Shown piece by piece: positions 5,732 to 14,088 of a stretch of 37,791 bases of DNA. This DNA comes from a virus: positions 1 through 37,791 of the IMG/VR virus record IMGVR_UViG_3300006916_000130. One strand, written 5' to 3'. The stretch's first letter is position 1. Every line of letters begins with the position of its first letter. A program made the position numbers and the translations under genes. Below the pieces are notes generated by a model. That model saw only the letters and a program-made list of their open reading frames with translations. It was not told the DNA's origin and did no database searches.

Positions 5732-7219
5732 TTACACGTTGTCGATACGGAACTTACGATAGTAGACGTTAGTGTTAGGAGCGACCAAGCCTTGTGACTG
5801 GATTGCATTAGCACCGCCAGCAAATGGGTTTGAAACCATTCCGTAACGAGTCTTAAATCCAATTTTTGGCTGGAAAGTCTCCTGTGCAACTGCACGAACC
5901 ATTTGCAATGGAACGTATGGGCAATAGAACATACCAGCGTCCATGTTGTTTGAACCCTTGTATCCAACAACAGCATAGTCACCTGATGTTGCATATGGGT
6001 CAACATAAACCTTCATACGACCATTGAGGGTACCTGCGAATACACCAGAAGTAACATCAACGTTAAGGTTGTCTGACAAACCTGATGAATAGTCAAGAAG
6101 ACCAGCCATTGTCAAGCTTGAAGCAACGTTTGCTGAGCAAAGAATAAAATTACCTTTACCACGGCGAGTTTCAAAAGCAACTTTGTTTGCTTCTTTTTCA
6201 AGCTGCAGCATTAGGCCTTTTTGGCGCTCAACTGACCAACGACCTTGACCATCAGCAATGAGGTCAAAAATACCATCGTTAGTTAAACCATCTGCACCAT
6301 ACTTAGCTTGGCTGAGCATTGTGCGTACAACTTCACGGTTAATTTCAGCAAGAATTTCAGTTGACAAAATGTTTGACAACTCAGCTTCTGCATCAAGACC
6401 GTGAACTGCTTTAAGATCTTGAACCAATTCCATGGTGTATTCACTCTTGAGCGCACGTGTCTTTGCTTCGACAGCTGTACGTTCGATTGTGAATGACATT
6501 TCACGGAAGTTGTCCCCTTCACCTTCTCTTGTTGACATGCCATAAGGTGAAGTACCTTCTGCCATGGATGGGTTATAGCCAGTGTTAAGAGCTGGATCAG
6601 CACCTACTGCATCAACGAATGGATCGTTAACTGGTGAGGTATGTTGGTTGTTAAAGCTGTCTGATTCTGAGACAGATGTAGAACCATCATTGTAAGCTCT
6701 TCTAACTGCAAGAGGATTAGAAGCAGACGCATCTGAACCACCTGCACCGTGTGGGTCTGGCGAACCAGTGTTGAATGGTGTACCAGAGAAGTTCGGGAAT
6801 ACTTCGTTGTAGAAAGCTTCTGCAGCGTTAATTCCACCTTCAGTCTCATTGTTAGCACCGTAACGAGCACGAAGTGCAAAGATCAATCCGGTTGGAGCAG
6901 ACATTGGCTGCACACCGCAAAGATCGAAAGCCATCATTTGTGGCATAGCACGACGGACGAGAGAGATGATGATCGGGTCATAACCAGCGCGGCCAGTAGC
7001 ATTAATAGCTGCGTTAGTTCCAGCACCTGAGAACGCACCACCAAATGATGCACCAGATACCATTGACTCATCGAGAACACCTGCCTCTTCCTTCAATGCC
7101 TTTTCAGTATTTTCTAGGACCTGAGCAACAACCGCTTTACGATCACGATCCTTAATAGCATCTAGATCTTCGTGGTTAATTACTGGCGCCCATTTTTCCA
7201 TAAGGACATCGGTTGACAT
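5732..7219 (-). CDS. 23: Major capsid protein gp23
   Basis: A 495-residue HK97-fold major capsid protein of the T4 type (T4 gp23 is 521 aa). Recognisable segments are EKWAPVINHEDLDAIKDRDR near the N-terminus and IISLVRRAMPQMMAFDLCGV followed by QPMSAPTGLIFALRARYG, a hallmark of gp23. Later come FTIERTAVEAKTRALKSEYT and ELVQDLKAVHGLDAEAELSN, then the C-terminal YYRKFRIDNV. The N-terminal 50-60 residues should be removed by gp21; ALKE/E and VLDE/S both fit the [IL]-x-E rule. The ATG follows a strong AAGGAG ribosome site. A near-consensus TATAAAAT (7238-7245) lies 19 bases upstream. Codons here are less AT-rich than in the neighbours, as expected for the most highly expressed gene. It is the last gene of the head block. 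Confidence 0.97.
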   Translation of the reverse strand: MSTDVLMEKWAPVINHEDLDAIKDRDRKAVVAQVLENTEKALKEEAGVLDESMVSGASFGGAFSGAGTNAAINATGRAGYDPIIISLVRRAMPQMMAFDLCGVQPMSAPTGLIFALRARYGANNETEGGINAAEAFYNEVFPNFSGTPFNTGSPDPHGAGGSDASASNPLAVRRAYNDGSTSVSESDSFNNQHTSPVNDPFVDAVGADPALNTGYNPSMAEGTSPYGMSTREGEGDNFREMSFTIERTAVEAKTRALKSEYTMELVQDLKAVHGLDAEAELSNILSTEILAEINREVVRTMLSQAKYGADGLTNDGIFDLIADGQGRWSVERQKGLMLQLEKEANKVAFETRRGKGNFILCSANVASSLTMAGLLDYSSGLSDNLNVDVTSGVFAGTLNGRMKVYVDPYATSGDYAVVGYKGSNNMDAGMFYCPYVPLQMVRAVAQETFQPKIGFKTRYGMVSNPFAGGANAIQSQGLVAPNTNVYYRKFRIDNV

Positions 7220-7237
7220 TTTGTTTCTCCTTCAAAA

Positions 7238-7245
7238 ATTTTATA
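7238..7245 (-). promoter_or_regulatory. Possible late promoter for gp23 (imperfect box)
   Basis: TATAAAAT on the minus strand, two changes from TATAAATA, 19 bases upstream of the gp23 ATG and in the same position as the exact boxes before gp18 and gp22. Likely but not certain. Confidence 0.4.
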
Positions 7246-7286
7246 ATGTCTAAATTTTCTTATATATTTAATACTCTTTTATTTTC

Positions 7287-9356
7287 TTACTTAGTCACAG
7301 TCTTTGAAAGAAACTTCGCATACTGCGATACAGTACTGTCATCTTCTTCGATAACTGTACCACCGAATACTTCCTCACTCAATGAGCTAAGAAGCGGTTG
7401 CTCAGATGACTCATCAAAATAGCCTTCTTTAAGCTGCTCGACTTTATATCTGAACTCTTCGATGTCATCAGCTTCAACATTCTCAGACAACTTTTCTAAG
7501 CGGATCTTTTGTGTCTGTGGAAGGTCTTCACCAATGGCTTCGACAATTTCTTTTCTCTTGATTTCCAAAAGCTCTTTTTTAGCTGCTTCTAATTCAGAAG
7601 TTTGCTCTTCAATCTGCTCTTTATATGACTCAACTGCTTCAGTTAATTCATCTACAACAGATACTTCTTCCTCTGGAATATCAATAAAGTTTGATTCGAA
7701 AACAGTCTTCATTTCACGAATAAAGTTTTCTGCAATTTCTGTACGAAGTGAATATTTAATCTCAAGTTGATTTTCTTCAAGCCATTCATTTACGACATAA
7801 TCCATATACTGGTTAACTCTTTCGTTGACTTCATCAACTTTCTCTTCTAACATTTGAGCATATTCAGCTTCGATCTCTTCTTTAATAAGACTTGCTTTTT
7901 CATTTACAGCTGTTTCAAAAATAACTGCTGCTTTTTCTTTAAAGTCTTGCTCTAAATCTTCTGTTAAGTCATCAATGTCTTCTTTAACAGGACCTTTAGG
8001 GTTAGCTTTAGTTGGAGTCTCATTAGGGTCTTTAGATTGATCATGAGGACCTTCACCAGGGTTACCACCTTTAGTTTGAGGCTGGTTACTTCCTTTTTCT
8101 TCTTTAGGACGTTGACCATCATTAGAAACTGTAGGAGCTTTTTCTAGCTTTTCACCAGTTGCTTCTTCAACTTCTTCTTCATCAGACTCTACTGACTCCT
8201 TCTTAGCCATTGCAGCTTTAATAGCTTTGTCTTTATTATCCATGTACTCTTTATCATCAGGCTCATGCTTACCATCACCATCCATGTCACCTTTATCTTT
8301 AGCTTCAGTAACTTCTTTGTAATGATCTTCAATTTCTGCCTGCTCTTCTTCAGATAAGTTAGAATAGAAATCATGGAACTCTTCTTCAGTAAGACCTTCG
8401 ATCTTTTCCCAATCCCATTCCATTTCTTCTTCTACTGATTCATCTGCTTCTTCTTTATCGTCATCGTCGTCATCGTCGTCGTCATCGTCGTCAGACTTAT
8501 CATCAGATGCTTCTTCAACAGACTCATCAGCTTCTTCTTTGTCATCATCTTTATCTTCTTCGTCATCATCATGTTTAGCTTCTTTTAATGCTTCATAATG
8601 ATCATTAAACTCTTTAAGCTCTTCTTCACTTAATTGATCGACAAGCTCATTAAATTCATCTTCTGATAACGAATCAATTTTTTCCCAATCCCACTCTTTT
8701 TCTTCTTCAGTGAGTTCAGCTTCAACTTCTTCTTCAGCTTCCTTCATGTTCTTCATTGATTCTTTTTCTTCATCAGGAATCTGCTCATCATTAGAATTTT
8801 TTTCTACTTTAGTATCTTGACCTTCTTCAACAGCTTTATTATCTTCTCCGTCAGTATCATCAGAGCTATCATCTGCATCATGTAGATCTTCATCCATAGC
8901 TTGATTGTGTGGACCTTTATTTGGTTCAGCTGATGCAGAAGCATCTGAAGGAAAGCCTTTGTTCTTATTACGAGTTTTTCCAACATCTTTATCTCCACCT
9001 GCATCCATAGCAGCACCTTTTTCAGAACCCAAAACTTCACTTGAGTTGTCAGAAGCACCAGATGCAATCTTACCTTTATTCATATCACCAACGTCTTTAT
9101 CTCCGCCGGCGTCAATAGCTGCACCTTTTTCAGAACCAATAACCTCTGAAGAATTATCTTTCTGATTATCTGCTTTAGGTTTTGCAGTATCACTCAATTT
9201 GTTAGCTGCAATAGCTTTATCAGTTTTATCTTGAGCTTCGTCAACTTGCTCTTCTTCTGACATTTTATTTTGAGGGTTCTTAACCTTTTTAGGTGCAGTC
9301 ATATCTGCCTCGAGAAGCTCCTCAATAACTGTAATTAGATCGTTATTCTTTTCCAT
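7287..9356 (-). CDS. 22: Prohead core scaffold gp22 with long acidic N-terminal extension
   Basis: The C-terminal part (about residues 460-689, from KEDIDDLTEDLEQDFKEKAA onward) is a charged coiled coil matching T4 gp22, the main scaffold protein that fills the prohead and is later digested by gp21. T4 gp22 is about 269 aa; this protein is 689. The extra N-terminal ~450 residues are extremely acidic and contain two repeat families. SSEV[IL]GSEKGAA occurs at 69-90 and 105-126. A 41-residue EWDWEKI... unit occurs at 221-261 and 313-353. A run of 12 Asp lies at 289-300, and an EF-hand-like DMDGDGKHEPDD loop at 357-368. It lies between gp21 and gp23 as in T4. The late box at 9378-9385 and a GGAG site precede the ATG. 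Confidence 0.9.
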   Translation of the reverse strand: MEKNNDLITVIEELLEADMTAPKKVKNPQNKMSEEEQVDEAQDKTDKAIAANKLSDTAKPKADNQKDNSSEVIGSEKGAAIDAGGDKDVGDMNKGKIASGASDNSSEVLGSEKGAAMDAGGDKDVGKTRNKNKGFPSDASASAEPNKGPHNQAMDEDLHDADDSSDDTDGEDNKAVEEGQDTKVEKNSNDEQIPDEEKESMKNMKEAEEEVEAELTEEEKEWDWEKIDSLSEDEFNELVDQLSEEELKEFNDHYEALKEAKHDDDEEDKDDDKEEADESVEEASDDKSDDDDDDDDDDDDKEEADESVEEEMEWDWEKIEGLTEEEFHDFYSNLSEEEQAEIEDHYKEVTEAKDKGDMDGDGKHEPDDKEYMDNKDKAIKAAMAKKESVESDEEEVEEATGEKLEKAPTVSNDGQRPKEEKGSNQPQTKGGNPGEGPHDQSKDPNETPTKANPKGPVKEDIDDLTEDLEQDFKEKAAVIFETAVNEKASLIKEEIEAEYAQMLEEKVDEVNERVNQYMDYVVNEWLEENQLEIKYSLRTEIAENFIREMKTVFESNFIDIPEEEVSVVDELTEAVESYKEQIEEQTSELEAAKKELLEIKRKEIVEAIGEDLPQTQKIRLEKLSENVEADDIEEFRYKVEQLKEGYFDESSEQPLLSSLSEEVFGGTVIEEDDSTVSQYAKFLSKTVTK

Positions 9357-9377
9357 TGTATTAAAACTCCGTTAATC

Positions 9378-9385
9378 TATTTATA
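9378..9385 (-). promoter_or_regulatory. T4-type late promoter box for gp22
   Basis: Exact TATAAATA on the minus strand directly after the gp21 stop codon (9386-9388). Expected start is near 9372, 16 bases before the gp22 ATG and upstream of its GGAG ribosome site. Confidence 0.65.
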
Positions 9386-10048
9386 TTAAAGTGTTTTTAA
9401 GAAGCTCTCAAATACTTCTAATTTAACTTTGTTGAGCTCTTTCATATTAGCTCTTTTTAATTTTTCTCTCTGGAAGTCAAGATCAACTTGTCTCCACATT
9501 CCAGACTCGTAAATCCATTCTGCTTGCTCATAAACACCTTCTACGAAAGAAGATTGAGCTGATGGGTCAAAAACAACATCAGCAGCAGTAGTGAGGGTAA
9601 AGTCTTCACCCACAATATTGATACCATTAGTAGGCATAAGAGAACCTAAACCTCTTGATGATACACCAATTTTAACACCGTCTGATAAAAGATTCTCAAC
9701 AATCTTTCCCATAGGTGTTGAAAGAACTTTAGCTTTACCTTCATAATACACAGCATCTTTACCTTGCGTCTTTGTAAGACTCTCAGTCATAATAGCTGCT
9801 CTTTCTGGATTAACAACAGGTTCTGCTGGATGATTAAGCTCACCAAGAGCTCTTTTCTCGTCAATGTAATCTTTTTTATAATTATCTACAGCATTATCCA
9901 TAACTGATTCAGGGTATATTCTTTTGTTTTTATTTTCTTTAACAGCTTGCAAAAACGGACCTTGAATATACATTCTTTTATTGTCACCTTTTCCTTCAGA
10001 AAGAACAGACAAGTCATTAAATTTTATATCTTCTTTAATGAGTTTCAT
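9386..10048 (-). CDS. 21: Prohead core protease gp21
   Basis: A 220-residue serine protease of the T4 gp21 family (T4 gp21 is 212 aa). It matures the prohead by cutting gp22, gp23 and other core proteins after [IL]-x-E sites. The likely catalytic His is His73 in ALGELNHPAEP and the Ser is Ser130 or Ser131 in KIGVSSRGLGS. The AAIMTESL and DFTLTTAADVVFDPSAQSSF segments are typical of the family. An AGGAG ribosome site precedes the ATG at 10048. It is followed directly by the late box of gp22, so protease and scaffold can be expressed from different transcripts. Neighbours are in T4 order (21-22-23). Confidence 0.95.
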   Translation of the reverse strand: MKLIKEDIKFNDLSVLSEGKGDNKRMYIQGPFLQAVKENKNKRIYPESVMDNAVDNYKKDYIDEKRALGELNHPAEPVVNPERAAIMTESLTKTQGKDAVYYEGKAKVLSTPMGKIVENLLSDGVKIGVSSRGLGSLMPTNGINIVGEDFTLTTAADVVFDPSAQSSFVEGVYEQAEWIYESGMWRQVDLDFQREKLKRANMKELNKVKLEVFESFLKTL

Positions 10049-10050
10049 TT

Positions 10051-10383
10051 TTAACTCCTGAATTCAATAAGCACATTTCCAGATGCAGCTGAAGTAAAAG
10101 AAACAGCAGCTTGACTGTCCACTTCTAAAGGAATTCCTCCAATTTGAGACAACTCCCATCTTCCAGTTTCAAACACTTTACCATCAATAGTACAATCAGA
10201 TGTTCCCATGTTTATAACTGATTCAATTCTACTAGCTTTAATTACAACTGTACCTATATCTTTAGTAAATGTAAAATCATCTGAATCTAAAGAATGATTT
10301 GATCCGTGTACGTGAAATACTACTCTATTCCCTGGAGTAGATCCGTTATTACCAACTTGTTTTGCAGTTACTCTATATGCCAT
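10051..10383 (-). CDS. Hypothetical protein between the core genes and gp21 (110 aa)
   Basis: Not recognised. It is a small, mostly beta protein with one Cys (about residue 63), Gly/Asn-rich near the N-terminus (VGNNGSTPGNRVVFHVHG). It has a single DSD (SLDSDDF), the motif that fills the fibre genes. The C-terminus VSFTSAASGNVLIEFRS looks like the last strands of a jelly-roll or Ig-like domain. Its position inside the head operon, with an AAGGA ribosome site and two bases from gp21, suggests a head decoration or head-internal protein. That is inference from context only. Confidence 0.6.
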   Translation of the reverse strand: MAYRVTAKQVGNNGSTPGNRVVFHVHGSNHSLDSDDFTFTKDIGTVVIKASRIESVINMGTSDCTIDGKVFETGRWELSQIGGIPLEVDSQAAVSFTSAASGNVLIEFRS

Positions 10384-10394
10384 TTTCTATATCC

Positions 10395-11195
10395 TTAATT
10401 AGTTGTATTAGCAAGTGATCTAGATCTACCTTTTACTCTTCGTTTAGTGATCTTTGCTTTAAGCGCGGCTTTCTTTTTAGCGCCGCCGCCCATAGCTTTT
10501 TTAGCTCTCTTTAATTTAATACCTACGCGTCGTAAAGCTGCTTTTTGTGTACCTGTTTGTGGCAAACATCTATTACCTGCTAACCTCATACCAGGTCCGC
10601 AAATCTTTTTCTTTTTAATTTCACCTTTAGCTCTTTTAAAAATTACTTTTGCTCTCTGAGGTTTACCTTTAGCTTTTTTACCACCAGCTGGGTTTTTTTC
10701 TTCACCTAACTCTTTTTCATTTTTGTTAATTTCATAACATTCACAGTGTTCACAATCTGGTCCACAAGTACACTCACTAACGGGCGCACCACAACATGCT
10801 TCTGGACACATGTCCTCATCTTCAATTAACTCTATTTCATACTCTTCGGCAAATAGTAACTCTTTTAAAGCATTCATTCCATTTACACTAGGATCAATTT
10901 TAGACAAATCAAATTCAAAGACGAGATCCATAATAGAACCATCTTCATTAGGAGCAAAGTCAAACATTTCTTGTACTTCTGAATGATTCTCTATTAGAGG
11001 TCTATCCACCTCTAACTCACCATCAAAAGAAACCACTTCTTCATATTGTTCGATTTCAATCTCTTGTTTAATTTCTTCTAGCTGCTCTTCAGAGAATAGA
11101 AAATGAGTATCGAATGAGACACCATTCATCATTTGCTTTTTAAGCTCTTCTCTAAACGTTTGAGTTTGGTATTGTTTCCATTCAAGAAGGTTCAT
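10395..11195 (-). CDS. Cys-rich, basic-tailed head-core-region protein (266 aa; gp68 position)
   Basis: It lies where T4 has gene 68 (prohead core), but I cannot align it with confidence. The start is ATG 11195, eight bases after GAG; GTG 11204 and ATG 11201 are alternatives. Three parts are visible. Residues 1-125 are acidic and helical (NLLEWKQYQTQTFREELKK). Residues 130-153 hold eight Cys in 24 residues (MCPEACCGAPVSECTCG, then CEHCECYE), suggesting a metal cluster or disulfide knot. From residue 165 there is a Lys/Arg-rich tail containing CGPGMRLAGNRCLPQTGTQ. A basic tail could bind DNA or the acidic gp22. It overlaps the stop of the 52-aa gene by 14 bases. Confidence 0.6.
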   Translation of the reverse strand: MNLLEWKQYQTQTFREELKKQMMNGVSFDTHFLFSEEQLEEIKQEIEIEQYEEVVSFDGELEVDRPLIENHSEVQEMFDFAPNEDGSIMDLVFEFDLSKIDPSVNGMNALKELLFAEEYEIELIEDEDMCPEACCGAPVSECTCGPDCEHCECYEINKNEKELGEEKNPAGGKKAKGKPQRAKVIFKRAKGEIKKKKICGPGMRLAGNRCLPQTGTQKAALRRVGIKLKRAKKAMGGGAKKKAALKAKITKRRVKGRSRSLANTTN

Positions 11196-11340
11196 TGTCA
11201 TCACTCTTTAAATAATCTTTGGCCATTTCTTGTTTAATAACATTAAGTTTCTCAAACGCTAATTGAGTCATATGATCCTTTACAGATTTTGTAAAATCAT
11301 TAGTATCATCAGCTTGTAAAAAATTTCTTAAATCTATCAT
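11182..11340 (-). CDS. Short prohead-core protein, gp67-like
   Basis: A 52-codon frame that I read directly: ATG at 11338-11340, TGA at 11182-11184. It encodes MIDLRNFLQADDTNDFTKSV followed by a charged helix and a short acidic tail. It sits between the portal/neck genes and the next core-region gene, where T4 has gene 67, a small acidic core protein. The helical, charged composition fits, and I recall similar short LRNFL-type proteins at this place in marine T4-like phages. Its end overlaps the start of the 266-aa gene by 14 bases, suggesting coupling. A near-late box AATAAATA (11345-11352) lies just upstream but is probably too close to the ATG. Confidence 0.55.
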   Translation of the reverse strand: MIDLRNFLQADDTNDFTKSVKDHMTQLAFEKLNVIKQEMAKDYLKSDDNEPS

Positions 11341-11357
11341 AATTTATTTATTCCTTT

Positions 11358-12470
11358 TTAACCCCAGAGTATAGAATCCATTTCGAGAGTTGCGTTCTTC
11401 AACTCTTCTTCTAACTCTTGAATCTCAGTAGTCGCTTCTTGCCATAAGCCCTGACCGTCAAGTTGTACACCACCAGGGAGTTCTGTATTTTGATATTTCT
11501 TTAAATTAGAACCCCACTGCTGCTTTGCTAACGCTGTTGCGTATCTTTTTAACCAAGTGTTTTTATAAACCTCACCATTTGTTTCTGGATCTGCTACCTC
11601 GTAAACTTCACATAATAGATAAAAACTTTTACCAGATTGAGTTTTTATTCTTTTCCAATCCACATCTAAGTATAATCTACTTTTGTACATATTAAATCTA
11701 ATAGCTGGAGCTGTATTAAGCATAAAATCAATATGTTCTACATTTAATTTCTGTGTATAATAGTTTGATAATCCAGTACCATAAGCACCACTATAAAACA
11801 TATCAAAGTTGTTTAAGAAATATTGATATTCAAAATTATACATTCCTGCTTGAGTAAAAGAATCTACTTTAGACACTTTAGTAACAGAAATAATATTGTC
11901 AGGTACTTTAATTCCTATCTGCCCTGTACTAGTAACTGTTATATTTTCTTCTTCTAATAATACATCTTCTTCTTTAAAATATTTGTTAAAACCATCATGT
12001 CTAGTTACTTGAGTATATCTTATTGGAGAATCAGAATCAGAAAAATCTAAATCTGAATCTAAAGCTCTATATGTTACACCATCAGAATCTAAAACAAGTG
12101 CACCATACTGATCTGAATCAAATGAAGGAGCCTCTGAATCGTACTTCACATATATTCTTTTACCTTGTACGTTATCTTTTTTTAACATAACTCTTTGACC
12201 GATTCTGTAACTGTTAATTACATCAGAATCAAAATCAGGAGCGGTTAAATCTTGATGTCTTCTATTATTTCTACTTAATAAACCAGAATCAACATAAATG
12301 GTTCTCCATGATCTTTGAGCTCCATCGTAATGATATTGATGAAAAAATTGAACAGCTTCATCAATACAATCTTCTAACTGTACATCAGCAATCTCAACGT
12401 TAATAACTGGCGCGCCCAGTCTACGTAAGACCCAATCTGCTAACTCTTGTTTACTGTATGGTAGTGGCAT
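11358..12470 (-). CDS. 13: Neck protein gp13 with DSD-rich insertion
   Basis: 370 residues from the ATG at 12470 (the TTG at 12482 is less likely; GGAG lies four bases before the ATG). T4 gp13 (309 aa) joins head and tail at the neck. The match is clear at the N-terminus (LRRLGAPVINVEIADVQLED, then FFHQYHYDG) and C-terminus (WLKRYATALAKQQWG, then LPGGVQLDGQGL). Residues about 61-185, corresponding to a much shorter stretch in T4, hold an insertion with five DSD motifs (81, 118, 128, 138, 145). The gene follows gp20 directly, whereas in T4 it precedes gp14 elsewhere in the cluster. An exact late box (12495-12502) inside gp20 gives it a 19-base leader. Confidence 0.88.
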   Translation of the reverse strand: MPLPYSKQELADWVLRRLGAPVINVEIADVQLEDCIDEAVQFFHQYHYDGAQRSWRTIYVDSGLLSRNNRRHQDLTAPDFDSDVINSYRIGQRVMLKKDNVQGKRIYVKYDSEAPSFDSDQYGALVLDSDGVTYRALDSDLDFSDSDSPIRYTQVTRHDGFNKYFKEEDVLLEEENITVTSTGQIGIKVPDNIISVTKVSKVDSFTQAGMYNFEYQYFLNNFDMFYSGAYGTGLSNYYTQKLNVEHIDFMLNTAPAIRFNMYKSRLYLDVDWKRIKTQSGKSFYLLCEVYEVADPETNGEVYKNTWLKRYATALAKQQWGSNLKKYQNTELPGGVQLDGQGLWQEATTEIQELEEELKNATLEMDSILWG

Positions 12471-14061
12471 CGTGCTCCACAATCTCCGTTTCAGTATTTA
12501 TAGTAAGAACATCTTTTTCTCCCGAAGGAATAATTACAGGGCTTGCAACATTAACGCTTTCAAAACCAAAAGGTTCAGGAGGCATATCTGGATCTTTAAT
12601 CTGTTCTTTTTCCATTTCATTCATAATTTCAGCATCAATTCTAGCTATATCTTCTTCTGTTTGACCAAGAATAACTTTACGAACATATTCAATAGAGAAA
12701 TATTTACCTACATATTCAGATGCATCTCTTAACACGCTTAATTGATCATTAAGTAACTCAACTTGTTTAAGCTGATCAAAATGCATGTCTTTAAGATAAT
12801 CATATGAGATGTATTGTCTCATCTCTTCAAATTCTTTTTGAGTACATACACCTTTAAGCACTAACTGTACTCTTAAAACTTCATTAAAGATCTCAGCAAA
12901 TTGTTTTCTTAAACGTTTTATAAACTTACTAAACTTTATCTCGTCTCTTGAGATGTCTGATGCTCTTCCGAGTTGGAAGTTGTTGTCTTGATTGATTCTT
13001 GAGATTGGGACATTGAGTGATTGATATAACTTCTCCTTGAAGTAATTGACATCATCAAGATCTCCAAGATTTTGTCCTCCAGGGAGTGTCGAAATTTCCG
13101 TACCACGCGAGCCTTCTCTACGAGGGAGCCAGAAGTCTTCAAGGAGTGACATAAACTTTCTAGAGTCACGAATTTCTCCTGTGTTAGGGTTATAGTCTAT
13201 TTTATTTCTATACCTATTCATCATATCACGAAGATAGGTTTCTGCTTTAATTTTGGGTAATGTACCTACATCAACATAAAAGATTCTTCTTTCAGGTGCT
13301 CTTGCAATACGATAAACAATAAGAGCATCTTCCATAGAACGTAAATTGTTAAAAGGTTTAATTGCTTTATCTAAATAACCTACAATCATTCCTTTATTTC
13401 TATCTACTAACCCTGATGGGCAAAATACTATTGAATCTTTTGAAAGCTTAACTGTACTATTACTATTACCTCCATCAGGAGAATATTCGAAATACTCTTC
13501 TACTTTAGTAAGAATAGGTACACCGGTTCTAGAATCTTTTTCATAAAAAGGCTTAACATGTCTTTTAATTTTTAATGCGTCAATAGGTCTTAATTCTCTA
13601 ATACCGTCTTTAGGACTATTAGGATCTATAATAACTTGATAGTGAATTCTGCCATCTACATACTATTGACGAAATATATCATAAGAACGTCTTTGAAACT
13701 TTAACAAGTGTAGGGTTGTTTTAAATTCTTCTCTAATAGTTTCTTTAATTCTATCATCAATATTAAGTAAATCTAAACGAATAGAAACCGATGGTCTTTC
13801 ATGTTCTGTAATAAAAGATTCATTTACAATATCATCAATTGCAGCATCTGCTTCCGGATAAAAAGAAATGTCTCTATATTGAGCTATTAACGCATGTTCA
13901 TTCCTGGCTTTGCTGTATTGCTCATATGTATAACCAATACGACCACCTACAGGAAGATCAGTTCCATCATCCATCGGTTGAGGAATAGGTGACGGAACTG
14001 GTTTATCATTTTTATTTTGAACTAATTCAAACCCGAATAGTTCTTCTTTTTGAATAGCCAT
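12451..14061 (-). CDS. 20: Portal protein gp20, interrupted by an in-frame amber codon
   Basis: The dodecameric portal through which DNA enters the head, read as one frame of 537 codons (T4 gp20 is 524 aa). The start MAIQKEELFGFELVQNKNDK is preceded by GAGGGG. Conserved parts include GRIGYTYEQYSKARNEHALI, ADAAIDDIVNESF, YVDGRIHYQVIIDP, FCPSGLVDRNKGMIVGYLD, RNKIDYNPNTGE, DFWLPRREGSRGTE and FQLGRASDISRDEIKFSKF. Codon 133 is TAG (13663-13665), between DIFRQ and YVDGR, where relatives have Trp as I recall; TGG to TAG is one base. Reading continues in frame on both sides with no other lesion, so the gene is otherwise intact. If the stop is real the portal would be cut to 132 residues unless suppressed. 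Confidence 0.9.
12495..12502 (-). promoter_or_regulatory. T4-type late promoter box for gp13 inside gp20
   Basis: Exact TATAAATA on the minus strand, inside the 3' end of gp20. Expected start is near 12489, 19 bases before the gp13 ATG at 12470. It would let gp13 and the core genes be made independently of gp20. Confidence 0.6.
13663..13665 (-). other. In-frame amber (TAG) codon in gp20
   Basis: Minus-strand CAA TAG TAT GTA GAT GGC: TAG falls at a position where TGG (Trp) is expected. On the plus strand the change is C to T. Two other genes here end with TAG (5088 and 36961), so genome-wide recoding of TAG is unlikely. Options are a sequencing or damage-type C-to-T error, a minority or amber mutant genome, or suppression. 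Confidence 0.9.
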
Positions 14062-14088
14062 AAGGACCCCTCATTATGTAATGAAGAG

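Noticed and set aside
8905-9165. Plus-strand open frame opposite gp22
   Set aside because: Shadow of the repeated acidic gp22 sequence; no ribosome site or neighbours on that strand.
13663-13665. Genome-wide reassignment of TAG
   Set aside because: The tube-fold gene (5088) and ANL2 (36961) end with TAG and most genes end with TAA; no other in-frame TAG was seen in a conserved gene.
12451-14061. gp20 as two separate genes
   Set aside because: Both parts and the 91 codons between are in one frame and encode continuous portal sequence; the second ATG (13389) is internal.
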